The notes under the pieces are model-generated. The model worked only from the letters and a program-made list of their open reading frames with translations. It was not told the DNA's origin and ran no database searches. From Saprospiraceae bacterium (GTDB taxonomy: Bacteria > Bacteroidota > Bacteroidia > Bacteroidales > JAIPBB01), in NCBI GenBank assembly GCA_021739805.1, contig JAIPBB010000044.1, forward strand, positions 1 to 20,941: DNA of 20,941 nucleotides. The letters run 5' to 3'. Positions 6,283-15,288 of this stretch are shown here, one piece after another (position 1 is the stretch's first letter; each line of letters begins with the position of its first letter). The translations under genes and the position numbers were made by a program.

Positions 6283-8388
6283 CTAACTTATCATCCCCCA
6301 ATTGCCTTTTATACTCTCAATAAATTTTAAATTTTTTGCTAGTCGTGAATTTTCTTCTTTCTGAAGATTGGGGTCATCATCAAGAATTTTCATGGCAAGG
6401 CTTCTGGCATATTTAAGGATTTTTTCATCTTTAATTATATCTGCAATCTTCAAATCCAAAACTCCACTTTGCTGAGTTCCCTGCATATCACCCGGACCAC
6501 GAAGTCGTAAATCAACTTCAGCAATTTCAAAACCATCACTTGATTTCACCATTGTATTTATGCGGGTTTTGGCATCAGAAGTCAGTTTATAACTTGTCAT
6601 AAGAATACAATATGATTGGTCAGCTCCTCTCCCAACTCTACCTCTTAGCTGATGCAATTGCGACAGACCAAATCGTTCGGCATTTTCAATTATCATAACC
6701 GAGGCATTTGGAACATCAACACCAACTTCGATAACAGTTGTGGAAACCAGAATATTTGTTTCACCTTTTACAAAACGCTGCATTTCAATTTCTTTTGCAT
6801 CTGGTTTCATTTTTCCATGAAGAATGCTAACCGCATATTTTGGCAATGGAAATTCCCTGATAATACTTTCATATCCATCTTGCAAATCTTTTAAATCAAG
6901 TGTTTCTGACTCATTAATTAATGGATAAACAATATAAATTTGTCTTCCCTGTTCTATTTGGTCTTTAATAAATTTGAAGAGTCTTAATCGCTTTGAATCG
7001 AAAGAATGTAGTGTTTTAACAGCTTTCCTTCCGGGTGGAAGTTCATCAATCACAGAATAATCCAAATCACCATACAATGTCATTGCGAGAGTTCGTGGAA
7101 TTGGCGTTGCTGTCATTACCAAAACATGCGGTGGAATGGTATTTTTCTTCCAAAGTTTTGCTCTTTGTTCTACACCAAAACGATGCTGCTCATCAATAAC
7201 AACAAAGCCCAGACTTTTAAATTGAACTATATCTTCAATCAAAGCATGAGTACCAATTAAAATCTGCAATTCACCTGAAAGTAGTTGCTCATGAATTATT
7301 CTTCGTTTTGCAACTTTAGTTGAACCGGTTAAAAGATTAATATTAATATCCAGTCCTTCCAGCATTTGAGTAAGCGTTGTGAAGTGCTGCTGTGCCAATA
7401 TTTCAGTTGGAGCCATTAATGCTGCCTGAAATCCATTATCAAGTGCAATCAGCATACACATCAAAGCAACAAGAGTTTTTCCGCTTCCTACATCCCCCTG
7501 CAAAAGCCGGTTCATTTGCCCTCCTGTTCCAATGTCCTTTCTGATTTCCTTGATTACTCTTTTTTGGGCATCAGTTAATTCAAAAGGAAGTTTTTTAGAG
7601 TAAAAGTCATTTACATAATCCCCAACTTTGGAAAAATTATTCCCTTTAACTTTTAATGTTCTATTTTGTTTAATCTTTAATATTTGAAGCTGAATAAAAA
7701 ACAATTCTTCAAACTTTAAACGAATTCTTGCTTTATTCAAAAGTTCCGAATTATCAGGGAAATGAATGTTTTTATAGGCTACTTCCCGTGGAATAAGTTT
7801 TAAATCATTTATGATATCGACTGTTAGTGTTTCAGGAATACTTTTAATTGACGCCTGAATAAGTGACTTTGTTAATTTACTTATTCCCTTGCTTCCCATA
7901 CCTTGCGAACCAAGCTTTTCGGTTGATGAGTAAAAAGGATATAGTTTGCCTTCAATTTCTTTGTTTTCTTCAGTAAAAACATCAATTTCAGGATGTGGAA
8001 TATTGTATTTTCCTTTGTAGTTTGTTGGTTTTCCAAAAACTATGTATTCTTCGCCTGATTTGAATTTGTCTTTTAACCATTTGATTCCTTTAAACCAAAC
8101 AAGCTCCAAATCGCCAGTTTCATCTCTCAAATAAGCAACTGCACGTTTTGTTCTTCCTTGTCCGATTTCTTGATAGCCAATTATTTTTCCTTTTAGCTGA
8201 ACATAGGAAACATCACTCTTTATTTCGTTAACCTTATAGAATTTGCTTTTGTCAATATATCTAAAAGGGAAATAATTTAATAAGTGATTGAATGTATTAA
8301 TTCCAACTTCCTTTTTTAACACTTCAGCACGTTTTGGGCCAACGCCTTTAAGGTATGTTATCGGAGTATTTAGAAAATCGAAAGACAT
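6283..8388 (-). CDS. recG: ATP-dependent DNA helicase RecG
   Basis: 701 residues, full length. RecG is a cytoplasmic superfamily-2 translocase that rewinds and remodels stalled replication forks and branched DNA. The N-terminal part (about 1-240) holds the wedge/OB domain (FLNTPITYLKGVGPKRAEVL at the start; YVQLKGKIIGYQ in the OB fold). The helicase motor carries Walker A GDVGSGKT near residue 298, a DEQH box (DEQHRFGVEQRA) near 399, MTATPIPRT (motif III), STTVIEVGVDVPNA (motif V), and QLHQLRGRVGRG (motif VI). The C-terminal RecG motif region includes DLRLRGPGDMQGTQQSG. A possible -7 element TAAATTTG lies on the minus strand at 8416-8423. Confidence 0.97.
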   Translation of the reverse strand: MSFDFLNTPITYLKGVGPKRAEVLKKEVGINTFNHLLNYFPFRYIDKSKFYKVNEIKSDVSYVQLKGKIIGYQEIGQGRTKRAVAYLRDETGDLELVWFKGIKWLKDKFKSGEEYIVFGKPTNYKGKYNIPHPEIDVFTEENKEIEGKLYPFYSSTEKLGSQGMGSKGISKLTKSLIQASIKSIPETLTVDIINDLKLIPREVAYKNIHFPDNSELLNKARIRLKFEELFFIQLQILKIKQNRTLKVKGNNFSKVGDYVNDFYSKKLPFELTDAQKRVIKEIRKDIGTGGQMNRLLQGDVGSGKTLVALMCMLIALDNGFQAALMAPTEILAQQHFTTLTQMLEGLDININLLTGSTKVAKRRIIHEQLLSGELQILIGTHALIEDIVQFKSLGFVVIDEQHRFGVEQRAKLWKKNTIPPHVLVMTATPIPRTLAMTLYGDLDYSVIDELPPGRKAVKTLHSFDSKRLRLFKFIKDQIEQGRQIYIVYPLINESETLDLKDLQDGYESIIREFPLPKYAVSILHGKMKPDAKEIEMQRFVKGETNILVSTTVIEVGVDVPNASVMIIENAERFGLSQLHQLRGRVGRGADQSYCILMTSYKLTSDAKTRINTMVKSSDGFEIAEVDLRLRGPGDMQGTQQSGVLDLKIADIIKDEKILKYARSLAMKILDDDPNLQKEENSRLAKNLKFIESIKGNWGMIS

Positions 8389-8603
8389 TTAGTATTTTAT
8401 TATCATATTCTTGTACAAATTTACTGGAAGATTTTAATATTAAAAGAAATCATAAAAAGAATTGCCACAGATTCACAGATTAATACCAATTGTTAATTCA
8501 AAATTACCAAAAGATATTTGAAATTTCAACTGTAATGTAAGAATGCTGGAAATAATTTGAATATCTAACAAGCCTACAGCAGGCTTATTTTTAAATCAAT
8601 TTA
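8389..8603. other. Intergenic gap with small hairpin
   Basis: There is no gene here. It holds a possible recG -7 element (8416-8423), a short GCCACAGATT-CACAGATTA direct repeat (8464-8483), and a hairpin, AAGCCT (8570-8575) with AGGCTT (8581-8586). The hairpin lies 18 bases past the lipoprotein stop codon. It has a T-rich tail only on the plus strand, so it is at best a weak terminator for the minus-strand gene. Confidence 0.4.
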
Positions 8604-9020
8604 TTATTGTTTTGTATAAGTTCCTGTCACATGGTCGATATCAGCACCATCATTAACATAATACGACCAGGAAATTTTATTGCCTGCAAGAGTTCCTTCA
8701 CCATTTATAACACTATTACAAACAGTCTGAGAGTTTATTGTTATTGTTGACGAAGTTGTGATGGCAGTAACTCTATCCACAGCATCATTGCCGAAAAGAT
8801 AGAAATTTTGAATATATACTTCATTTTCTGTTAATGGGTTTGCAGTTATTTTTACAGTAAAAGTTTGGTTTGGAAACAAAGTACTTGATTCTTCAGCCAA
8901 CCATGTTCCAACAAAAAGTTCGTTTGAATTAATAAGTGGCTCTTCTTCATCAGGATTACATGCAGAAAAAGAGATAGTTATAATAATTAAAGTAAAAAAT
9001 AGTTTTGTGATTTTATTCAT
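8604..9020 (-). CDS. Small lipocalin-like lipoprotein
   Basis: 138 residues. A type II signal peptide ends in the lipobox SFSAC, with lipidated Cys21. The mature protein begins CNPDEEEP, and such an acidic run just after the Cys resembles the surface-export signal of Bacteroidota lipoproteins, so it may be exposed on the cell surface. The body is beta-rich with an FVGTW motif near residues 36-40, followed by alternating strands, as in the lipocalin-like lipoproteins of this phylum. The ligand and role are unknown. A -7 element TATTTTTG lies on the minus strand at 9083-9090, suggesting its own promoter and a leader of roughly 55 bases. Confidence 0.7.
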   Translation of the reverse strand: MNKITKLFFTLIIITISFSACNPDEEEPLINSNELFVGTWLAEESSTLFPNQTFTVKITANPLTENEVYIQNFYLFGNDAVDRVTAITTSSTITINSQTVCNSVINGEGTLAGNKISWSYYVNDGADIDHVTGTYTKQ

Positions 9021-9122
9021 GGGTTTATGATTTTGTATTGAGTTTCAAAATTTCTGTATCGAAGTTAACAATTTTTATACCACAAAAATACATCATTTTT
9101 CAGTTTGCTAAGGATAATAAAA

Positions 9123-11132
9123 TTAATCAAGCAATCCTTCCAAAATTTCATCATCAGGAATATTGGGCAAAGTAACCCTTAAATTAGGTTCCGTCTCCAT
9201 TGCCCGTTTAGCAGCAAATATAGCACCTTCGTTTCTTGCCCAGCTTCTTCTTGAAATACCATTATTAACATCCCAATACAACATACTTCTTAATCTTCTT
9301 TCTGCATCATCTGATCCATCAAGCAACATTCCGAATCCACCATTAATAACTTCGCCCCAGCCAACTCCACCTCCATTGTGGATTGAAACCCAAGTTGCTC
9401 CTCTAAATGAATCACCGATAACATTTTGAATTGCCATATCAGCAGTAAACTGTGAGCCATCATAAATATTTGAAGTTTCACGATAAGGAGAATCAGTACC
9501 CGAAACATCATGATGATCTCGACCTAAAACAACAGGAGCAGTAATTCGTCCTTCCTTTATTGCTTTATTAAAAGCAGTAGCAATTTTTATTCTTCCTTCA
9601 GCATCAGCATATAAAATTCTTGCCTGGGAGCCAACTACAAGTTTGTTTTGCTTGGCTTCACGAATCCATTTTATATTATCTTTCATTTGCTGAGAGATTT
9701 CAATAGGAGCAGTTTTAGCAATTTCTTCAAGAACTTCCATTGCAATATTATCTGTTAAGTCAAGGTCTTTAGGATTTGATGAAGTACAAACCCAGCGGAA
9801 AGGACCAAATCCATAATCAAAACACATTGGCCCCATAATATCCTGAACATAAGATGGATATTTGAACAATCCTTTATCATTCATAATATCAGCTCCTGCC
9901 CTACTCGACTCCAGCAAAAATGCATTTCCATAATCGAAGAAATACATTCCTTGTGCTGTTAATTTATTTATTGCGGTAACTTGTCTTCTTAGTGATTCCT
10001 GAACCTTCTCTTTGAATTTATCAGGATTATAAGCCATCATTTCATTTGATTCTTCATAAGTTAATCCGACAGGATAGTATCCACCAGCCCAGGGATTATG
10101 CAATGAGGTCTGGTCAGAGCCAAGTTCCACAAAGAAATTCTTATCTGCAAATCTTTCCCATAAATCAACAATATTTCCATTGTAAGCAAGTGAAACAGCT
10201 TCTTTGCCTGCTTTGGCTTTTTTAATTCTTCTTAAAAGCTCATCAAGATTATTATAAACTTCATCGACCCAGCCTTGCTCATGGCGTTTTTTCACAGCAG
10301 ATGAATTTATTTCTGCAATCACACCAATGGCACCGGCAATTACAGCAGCTTTTGCCTGAGCGCCCGACATACCGCCAAGACCGGAAGTAACAAATAATTT
10401 TCCGGCTAATCCTTCATTATTTTTTTGAATTTTTCTACCTGCATTTAAAACTGTAATTGTAGTTCCATGAACAATTCCCTGTGGGCCGATATACATAAAA
10501 GAACCGGCTGTCATTTGCCCATATTGCGAAACTCCGAGTGCATTGAATTTTTCCCAATCATCAGGTTTTGAATAATTAGGAATTACCATTCCATTAGTAA
10601 CAACTACTCTTGGTGCATCTTTGTGAGAAGGAAATAAACCCATAGGATGACCAGAATACAAAGCAAGGGTTTGCTCGTCAGTCATTTCAGCCAAATACTG
10701 CATGGTGATTAAATATTGAGCCCAATTTTGAAAAACTGCACCATTTCCTCCATAGGTAATCAATTCATGTGGATGCTGAGCAACCGCATAATCAAGGTTA
10801 TTGCTAAGCATTAGCATTATTCCGGCAGCCTGTTTTGATTTGTGAGGAAATTCATTAATACTTCTTGCAGTAATTTTATAATCAGGACGGAATCTATACA
10901 TATAAATTCTGCCATATTTTTTTAGTTCATCGGCAAATTCAGGAGCTAAAACTTTATGATGTTTTTTATCAAAATATCTTAAGGCATTCTTTATCGCTAA
11001 TACTTTTTCATCTTTGTTTAAGATATCTTTTCGTACTGGTGCATGATTAATATCAGCTTCGTATGCTTTTGGTTTAGGCAATTCTTTTGGGATTCCTTGT
11101 AAAACTGCTTTTTGAAAATCTGTTAATTCCAT
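9123..11132 (-). CDS. hutU: Urocanate hydratase
   Basis: 669 residues, the long form seen in Bacteroidota; the Pseudomonas type has about 555. It converts urocanate to imidazolonepropionate, the second step of histidine degradation, using tightly bound NAD+ as an electrophile. Visible signatures are YGGNGAVFQNW, YSGHPMGLFPSH, the glycine-rich NAD-binding region VTSGLGGMSGAQAKAA, and GPMCFDYGFGPFRWVCTS with C437. I take C437 as the Cys known to be catalytically important in the family. The C-terminal region has SIHNGGGVGWGEVINGGFG. No hutH, hutI or ftcD gene is adjacent, so the rest of the pathway must be elsewhere. Confidence 0.96.
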   Translation of the reverse strand: MELTDFQKAVLQGIPKELPKPKAYEADINHAPVRKDILNKDEKVLAIKNALRYFDKKHHKVLAPEFADELKKYGRIYMYRFRPDYKITARSINEFPHKSKQAAGIMLMLSNNLDYAVAQHPHELITYGGNGAVFQNWAQYLITMQYLAEMTDEQTLALYSGHPMGLFPSHKDAPRVVVTNGMVIPNYSKPDDWEKFNALGVSQYGQMTAGSFMYIGPQGIVHGTTITVLNAGRKIQKNNEGLAGKLFVTSGLGGMSGAQAKAAVIAGAIGVIAEINSSAVKKRHEQGWVDEVYNNLDELLRRIKKAKAGKEAVSLAYNGNIVDLWERFADKNFFVELGSDQTSLHNPWAGGYYPVGLTYEESNEMMAYNPDKFKEKVQESLRRQVTAINKLTAQGMYFFDYGNAFLLESSRAGADIMNDKGLFKYPSYVQDIMGPMCFDYGFGPFRWVCTSSNPKDLDLTDNIAMEVLEEIAKTAPIEISQQMKDNIKWIREAKQNKLVVGSQARILYADAEGRIKIATAFNKAIKEGRITAPVVLGRDHHDVSGTDSPYRETSNIYDGSQFTADMAIQNVIGDSFRGATWVSIHNGGGVGWGEVINGGFGMLLDGSDDAERRLRSMLYWDVNNGISRRSWARNEGAIFAAKRAMETEPNLRVTLPNIPDDEILEGLLD

Positions 11133-11217
11133 AATAATTCTGTAATTTTTCCGTAAAAATTTGAATGTGTAAAATTAATGATTTATAACTATTTTCGTAA
11201 AAAAATACCAGATAATT

Positions 11218-11790
11218 ATGGAAAAACAAAGATGCACATGGCCAGGAGCTAACGAATTAATGATAAAATATCATGATGAAGAATGGGGAGTTCCTCTTCA
11301 TGACGACAATAAACTTTTTGAGTTTGTATTATTAGATTCATTTCAGGCCGGATTAAGCTGGTCAACAATATTAAAAAAAAGAGAAAATTTCAGAAAAGCT
11401 TTTGATAATTTCGATTACAAAAAAATTGCAAAGTACAATGAAATGAAAATAAATGAACTTTTACAAAATGCCGGAATTATTAGAAATAAACTAAAGATAA
11501 AAGCAACAATAACCAATGCACAAAACTTCATTAAAATTCAAAATGAATTTGGCAGTTTTGATAAATATATCTGGCAGTTTGTTGATTTCAAAACCATACA
11601 AAATAAATGCAAGGAGTTTAAAGACATCCCGGTTACTACTGCTGAATCTGATGCAATGAGCAAAGACTTAAAAAAGAGAGGATTTAAATTTGTTGGTTCA
11701 ACAATTTGTTATGCATTTATGCAGGCAGCCGGAATGGTGAATGATCATACTGTAGATTGTTTTAGATGTAAAGAAATAATAATTGAGTAG
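11218..11790 (+). CDS. tag: DNA-3-methyladenine glycosylase I
   Basis: 190 residues. It removes 3-methyladenine from alkylated DNA in base-excision repair. The zinc-snap ligands are all present: Cys6 (RCTW), His19 (YHDEEWGVP), His177 and Cys181 (NDHTVDC). AGLSW and KRGFKFVGSTICYAFMQA are strong family signatures. The position of the E. coli catalytic/base-recognition Glu38 is Asp40 here (LLDSFQAGLSW), a conservative change that may be common in this phylum. It is divergent from hutU with an 85-base gap and converges on the sigma-factor gene. Confidence 0.95.
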   Translation: MEKQRCTWPGANELMIKYHDEEWGVPLHDDNKLFEFVLLDSFQAGLSWSTILKKRENFRKAFDNFDYKKIAKYNEMKINELLQNAGIIRNKLKIKATITNAQNFIKIQNEFGSFDKYIWQFVDFKTIQNKCKEFKDIPVTTAESDAMSKDLKKRGFKFVGSTICYAFMQAAGMVNDHTVDCFRCKEIIIE

Positions 11791-11819
11791 AAAATTTAGT
11801 TTAAAATCCAGAGTAACAA

Positions 11820-12008
11820 AGCATCAATATCTAAATTCTAAAATCTAAACAATATCCAATTAATAATTCTCAAAATTCCAAACATGTAGAACGTTTTGAA
11901 TCATTGCTAATTCGAATTTAGTATTTGTTTCGAATTTGTTTCTTAGGGTTTAGAATTTATGCCTGCGGAATACAAGTATTTGAATTTGAATATTGTTTTA
12001 TGGAATTT
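11820..12008. repeat. Imperfect palindromic intergenic repeat
   Basis: This fills the convergent gap between tag and the sigma-factor gene. The left half is written in C/A-rich heptamer-like words (CTAAATTCTAAAATCTAAAC, 11831-11850). The right half carries the reverse-complement style (GGTTTAGAATTTATGC at 11947-11962, TTTGAATTTGAATATTG). The centre is around AACGTTTTGAATCATTG (11890-11906). The whole can be folded as a long imperfect hairpin. This word style recurs in intergenic regions of many anaerobic bacteria and resembles a miniature, non-coding dispersed repeat. No terminal direct repeats were identified. Confidence 0.5.
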
Positions 12009-12013
12009 TAATA

Positions 12014-12622
12014 TTAGATCTTCCCTTTTGAGCCTTTCATAATATTAAACAAAAACTCTCTGGCTCTGAATAATTGAGCTTTTACAGTTCCGAGAGGCAA
12101 GTCTAATTCCACAGCTATTTCTTCATAAGAATATTCTTTAAAATATCGAAGCTCGACAAGATTTCTATAATGAGGTTTAAGCTTTTCAACAACCTCTCTC
12201 ATAATATGAATTTTTTGCTCTTTAATAAAAGTTTCTTCCGGGTCAAGAGCATTTGCAGGAATATTATTTGCCAATTCGGTTCCTGCTTCATCATTATATG
12301 CTTTATCTATTGAAAAAGTATTTTTCTTTTTCCTACGGATAAAGTCGATGCAATTGTTTGATGCTATTTTAAAAAGCCATGTGCTAAAGGCATATTCAGG
12401 TGTATATTGATGCAGTTTTTTAAATGCTTTTCCAAATGCTTCAATTGTTAAATCATCAGCATCATAAGGGTTGTTGGTCATTTTTAGCAACATAAAATAA
12501 ATAGAATCTTTATAAAAACTCAACAATTCTGCATAAGCTTTTTGGTCGCTGGAATCAATGGCTCTACGAACCAATTGATAATCACGAAGGGCTTTTTCAG
12601 TTAAGTGAGGATTTACTTCCAT
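12014..12622 (-). CDS. ECF-type RNA polymerase sigma factor
   Basis: 202 residues. Sigma region 2 spans about residues 30-100 (DADDLTIEAFGKAFKKLHQY, then FSTWLFKIASNNCIDFIRRKKK, which matches the -10-binding helix). Region 4 spans about 145-195 (YRNLVELRYFKEYSYEEIAVELDLPLGTVKAQLFRAREFL, a helix-turn-helix). There is no region 1.1 or 3, so it is an extracytoplasmic-function sigma factor. No anti-sigma gene is adjacent. Its start overlaps the last 10 bases of the upstream glycosyltransferase gene, so the two are translationally coupled and share a promoter. The regulon is unknown. Confidence 0.92.
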   Translation of the reverse strand: MEVNPHLTEKALRDYQLVRRAIDSSDQKAYAELLSFYKDSIYFMLLKMTNNPYDADDLTIEAFGKAFKKLHQYTPEYAFSTWLFKIASNNCIDFIRRKKKNTFSIDKAYNDEAGTELANNIPANALDPEETFIKEQKIHIMREVVEKLKPHYRNLVELRYFKEYSYEEIAVELDLPLGTVKAQLFRAREFLFNIMKGSKGKI

Positions 12623-13746
12623 TTATTTGTTTTTACTATCAAATTTGAAAATGACAACATCGGATTTATAATAAGTAACATTATCTCAAGTATAGGCGAA
12701 ATTAACAATAAATTTTTTTCATTCAACTTTATCATACATTTTTTAAAAATAAAAATTTGACTAATCAATTTTAAAGCAACTAAAGAAGCCACTATTTCAA
12801 TCTTAAACGTTAAGATTAGCAAAAATATTCCTGTAAAATAAAACAAAAACAAGCTAAGAGAATACATGCCCAGCAAAAATTTATGCTTGAATTTATAATA
12901 TTTCCCTGTTGATAAATGTCGTTTCTTTTGCTTTATCCAGCTTGAAAACGAGTCTTTAGCTTCAGAATAAGTGAAGCTTTCGGGATTTATCATTATTTTC
13001 GTATTTCTACGATTTGTCACGCTATTAATGAACAAATCATCATCTCCTGACATAATTTTATAATGCGATGAGAATCCCTGGTTTTTATAAAATAAAGATT
13101 TTGTATAAGCAAGATTCCGTCCAACACCCATATACGTCAGTCCTGAAAGTGAATATGACAAATATTGCATTGCAACTTGCAAAGTATCAAATCTGATTAA
13201 AGTATTTAAAAATCCTTTTTTTGCAACATATGGACCATAACCCAAAACAATTTGTGTTTTGTCAGTGAAAGCCGATTGCATATTTTCAATCCATTTGTTT
13301 GATTTGGGTTTGCAATCTGCATCAATTAAAAGTAAAAATTCGTTTTTAGCTGATTTTATCCCAACTGAAAGAGGAAATTTTTTGCCTTTGAAAAAATTCA
13401 CATTTTCACGAATTGTCGCTATCTTTAAGTTATTATATTTTTCAGATAACTCCTTAAGCAAATATTCACTTTCGTCACTTGAACTATTGTTCACAACCAC
13501 GACTTCAAAATCTGGATAATCCTGCTCAAGAATTAATGGTAGGTTCTCCAGTAAATTGAAATATTCGTTGCGAGCAGCTATAACAACTGAAACAGGATGA
13601 AAATGTTGTAACTCATTTTTTTTATTGTAAAATGCCAGCCTGCTAAAGATTCCCCAATAGTAAATCAATTGAATTCCGCTAACGCAAAGAAATACAATAT
13701 AAATTGTAAATATTACATTTTCAACTAATTCAGAGTTAAAATTCAT
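12613..13746 (-). CDS. Membrane family-2 glycosyltransferase
   Basis: 377 residues. There is one N-terminal membrane helix (about 9-30), then a GT-A catalytic domain: VSVVIAARNEYFNLLENLP (nucleotide-binding strand and loop), VVVVNNSSSD, LLLIDADCKP (the DxD metal-binding motif), and SGDDDLFIN (acceptor/catalytic acid region). QKKRHLSTGKYYKF takes the place of the QxxRW motif of processive enzymes. Hydrophobic C-terminal segments (about 290-315, 325-345, 350-370) return it to the membrane. It probably transfers a sugar to a lipid-linked or envelope glycan; the donor and product cannot be read from sequence. It ends 10 bases inside the sigma-factor gene. A possible -7 element TAAATTTG lies at 13762-13769 on the minus strand. 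Confidence 0.88.
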   Translation of the reverse strand: MNFNSELVENVIFTIYIVFLCVSGIQLIYYWGIFSRLAFYNKKNELQHFHPVSVVIAARNEYFNLLENLPLILEQDYPDFEVVVVNNSSSDESEYLLKELSEKYNNLKIATIRENVNFFKGKKFPLSVGIKSAKNEFLLLIDADCKPKSNKWIENMQSAFTDKTQIVLGYGPYVAKKGFLNTLIRFDTLQVAMQYLSYSLSGLTYMGVGRNLAYTKSLFYKNQGFSSHYKIMSGDDDLFINSVTNRRNTKIMINPESFTYSEAKDSFSSWIKQKKRHLSTGKYYKFKHKFLLGMYSLSLFLFYFTGIFLLILTFKIEIVASLVALKLISQIFIFKKCMIKLNEKNLLLISPILEIMLLIINPMLSFSNLIVKTNKWK

Positions 13747-13976
13747 TAATTAGGTTTTTTACAAATTTAGCCAAACAAAATACCCTTTAACCTAACATGA
13801 AAAAATTTTACTAACATTTATTGTTGAAAATATAAAATTCTATAAAACAAGTATTTCAGACAGATAACTGAAAATAAATTTTTAGTGAATATTTATACAA
13901 ATTTATACCTTTCCTCTGTGAAAAAGCTTTCAAAGGTGAGAAGGAAACTACTAATAAAATTTTTCATACGTTTGTG

Positions 13977-13984
13977 TATATTTG
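13977..13984 (+). promoter_or_regulatory. -7 element upstream of tgt
   Basis: TATATTTG followed by CAC is an exact TAnnTTTG match and the usual Bacteroidota context. It sits 47 bases before the tgt start. The -33 element is not clear at the expected distance. The rest of the 285-base divergent gap (13747-14031) is AT-rich and shows nothing else. Confidence 0.5.
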
Positions 13985-14031
13985 CACGAAAAAATTTATG
14001 TCGTTTTGCCAATTAGTTTTAAAATTGATTA

Positions 14032-15162
14032 ATGGAGTTTAAATTACAATACGAGGATAATAAATCCAATGCCAGGGCTGGAGAAATAATTACTGAACAC
14101 GGGAAAATTCAGACTCCTATTTTTATGCCTGTTGGTACTGCCGGAGCGGTTAAAGCAGTTCATATAAAAGAGCTTACTGAAGATGTAAATGCTCAAATAA
14201 TACTTGGAAATACTTATCACCTTTATTTACGCCCCGGACTTGAAATTATCGAAAAAGCAGGTGGATTGCATAAATTCAATGGTTGGGATAAACCCATTTT
14301 AACCGATAGTGGTGGCTACCAGGTTTATTCTTTATCAGGAACTCGAAAAATTAAAGAAGATGGTGTCGCTTTTGCATCTCATATTGATGGTTCTAAACAT
14401 TTCTTCACACCAGAAAAAGTAATCGATATTCAAAGAATTATCGGTGGCGATATCATAATGGCTTTTGATGAATGCACTCCATATCCATGCGAATACGACT
14501 ATGCAAAAAACTCAATGGATATGACGCATAGGTGGCTGAAAAGATGTTGTGAACATTTTGATAATACAGAACCAAAATATGGCTATAATCAAACACTTTT
14601 CCCAATAGTTCAAGGAAGTGTTTATAAAGATTTAAGAATTCAATCAGCTGAAGCAATCGCTTCGGAAGGTAGAGAAGGCAACGCTATTGGTGGTTTATCT
14701 GTTGGCGAACCTCACGAAATGATGTATGAAATGACTGATGTTGTTTGTAGTATACTACCAAAAGACAAAGCACGTTACTTAATGGGCGTTGGAACTCCTT
14801 CAAACATACTTGAAAGTATTGCTTTAGGTGTTGATATGTTTGACTGTGTTATGCCAACCCGAAATGGTAGAAACGGAATGCTTTTTACAAAAAACGGAAT
14901 AATAAACATTAAAAACGAAAAGTGGAAAGACGATTTATCAATGATTGAAGCTGATGGAAATTCCTTTGTTGACATTCAATATTCCAAAGCATATTTAAGA
15001 CATTTGTTTGCAGCTAAGGAAAGTTTAGGTCCAATGATAGCAAGTTTACATAATCTTGCTTTTTACTTATGGTTGGTTGGTGAAGCAAGAACAAAAATTA
15101 TTGAAGGTGGCTTTGCAGTATGGAAAAACATTATGGTAAAGCGTCTGGCTGAAAGATTATAG
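14032..15162 (+). CDS. tgt: tRNA-guanine transglycosylase (queuosine)
   Basis: 376 residues, full length. It exchanges guanine 34 of GUN anticodons for the queuosine precursor preQ1. Substrate-pocket and catalytic signatures are present: LTDSGGYQVYSL (D92, equivalent to the proton-relay Asp), GGLSVGEP, and the nucleophile region DMFDCVMPTRNGRNG (D271). The zinc site is unusual. The normal CxCxxC near residue 309 is replaced by GNSFVDIQ with no cysteine, although the fourth ligand His (H340, SLHNLAFYLWL) and the flanking YSKAYLRHLF are kept. I believe this is a variant seen across Bacteroidota, not damage. It probably shares a transcript with the downstream LptF/LptG gene, after a 126-base gap. 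Confidence 0.96.
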   Translation: MEFKLQYEDNKSNARAGEIITEHGKIQTPIFMPVGTAGAVKAVHIKELTEDVNAQIILGNTYHLYLRPGLEIIEKAGGLHKFNGWDKPILTDSGGYQVYSLSGTRKIKEDGVAFASHIDGSKHFFTPEKVIDIQRIIGGDIIMAFDECTPYPCEYDYAKNSMDMTHRWLKRCCEHFDNTEPKYGYNQTLFPIVQGSVYKDLRIQSAEAIASEGREGNAIGGLSVGEPHEMMYEMTDVVCSILPKDKARYLMGVGTPSNILESIALGVDMFDCVMPTRNGRNGMLFTKNGIINIKNEKWKDDLSMIEADGNSFVDIQYSKAYLRHLFAAKESLGPMIASLHNLAFYLWLVGEARTKIIEGGFAVWKNIMVKRLAERL

Positions 15163-15224
15163 AAATGCTAGAATGCAAAAATGAATGAATGATTAAATGA
15201 AGGGATTGCTAAATTGTTGTATTT

Positions 15225-15261
15225 ATTATCGCATTAACTGATTATCGCATCATCGCATTAA
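15225..15261. repeat. Short ATCGCATTAA repeats
   Basis: Three copies of a (T)ATCGCAT(TAA) word lie at 15226-15237, 15242-15250 and 15251-15261, in the gap between tgt and the permease gene. Similar words are typical of degenerate intergenic repeats in Bacteroidota. No function is apparent. Confidence 0.5.
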
Positions 15262-15288
15262 TTTATAAAATAGAGAAGAAGCATACAA

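Noticed and set aside
8464..8483. CCACAGATTCACAGATTA as a terminator or attachment site
   Set aside because: It is a short direct repeat of a word common in environmental genomes; no integrase, tRNA or T-run is nearby.
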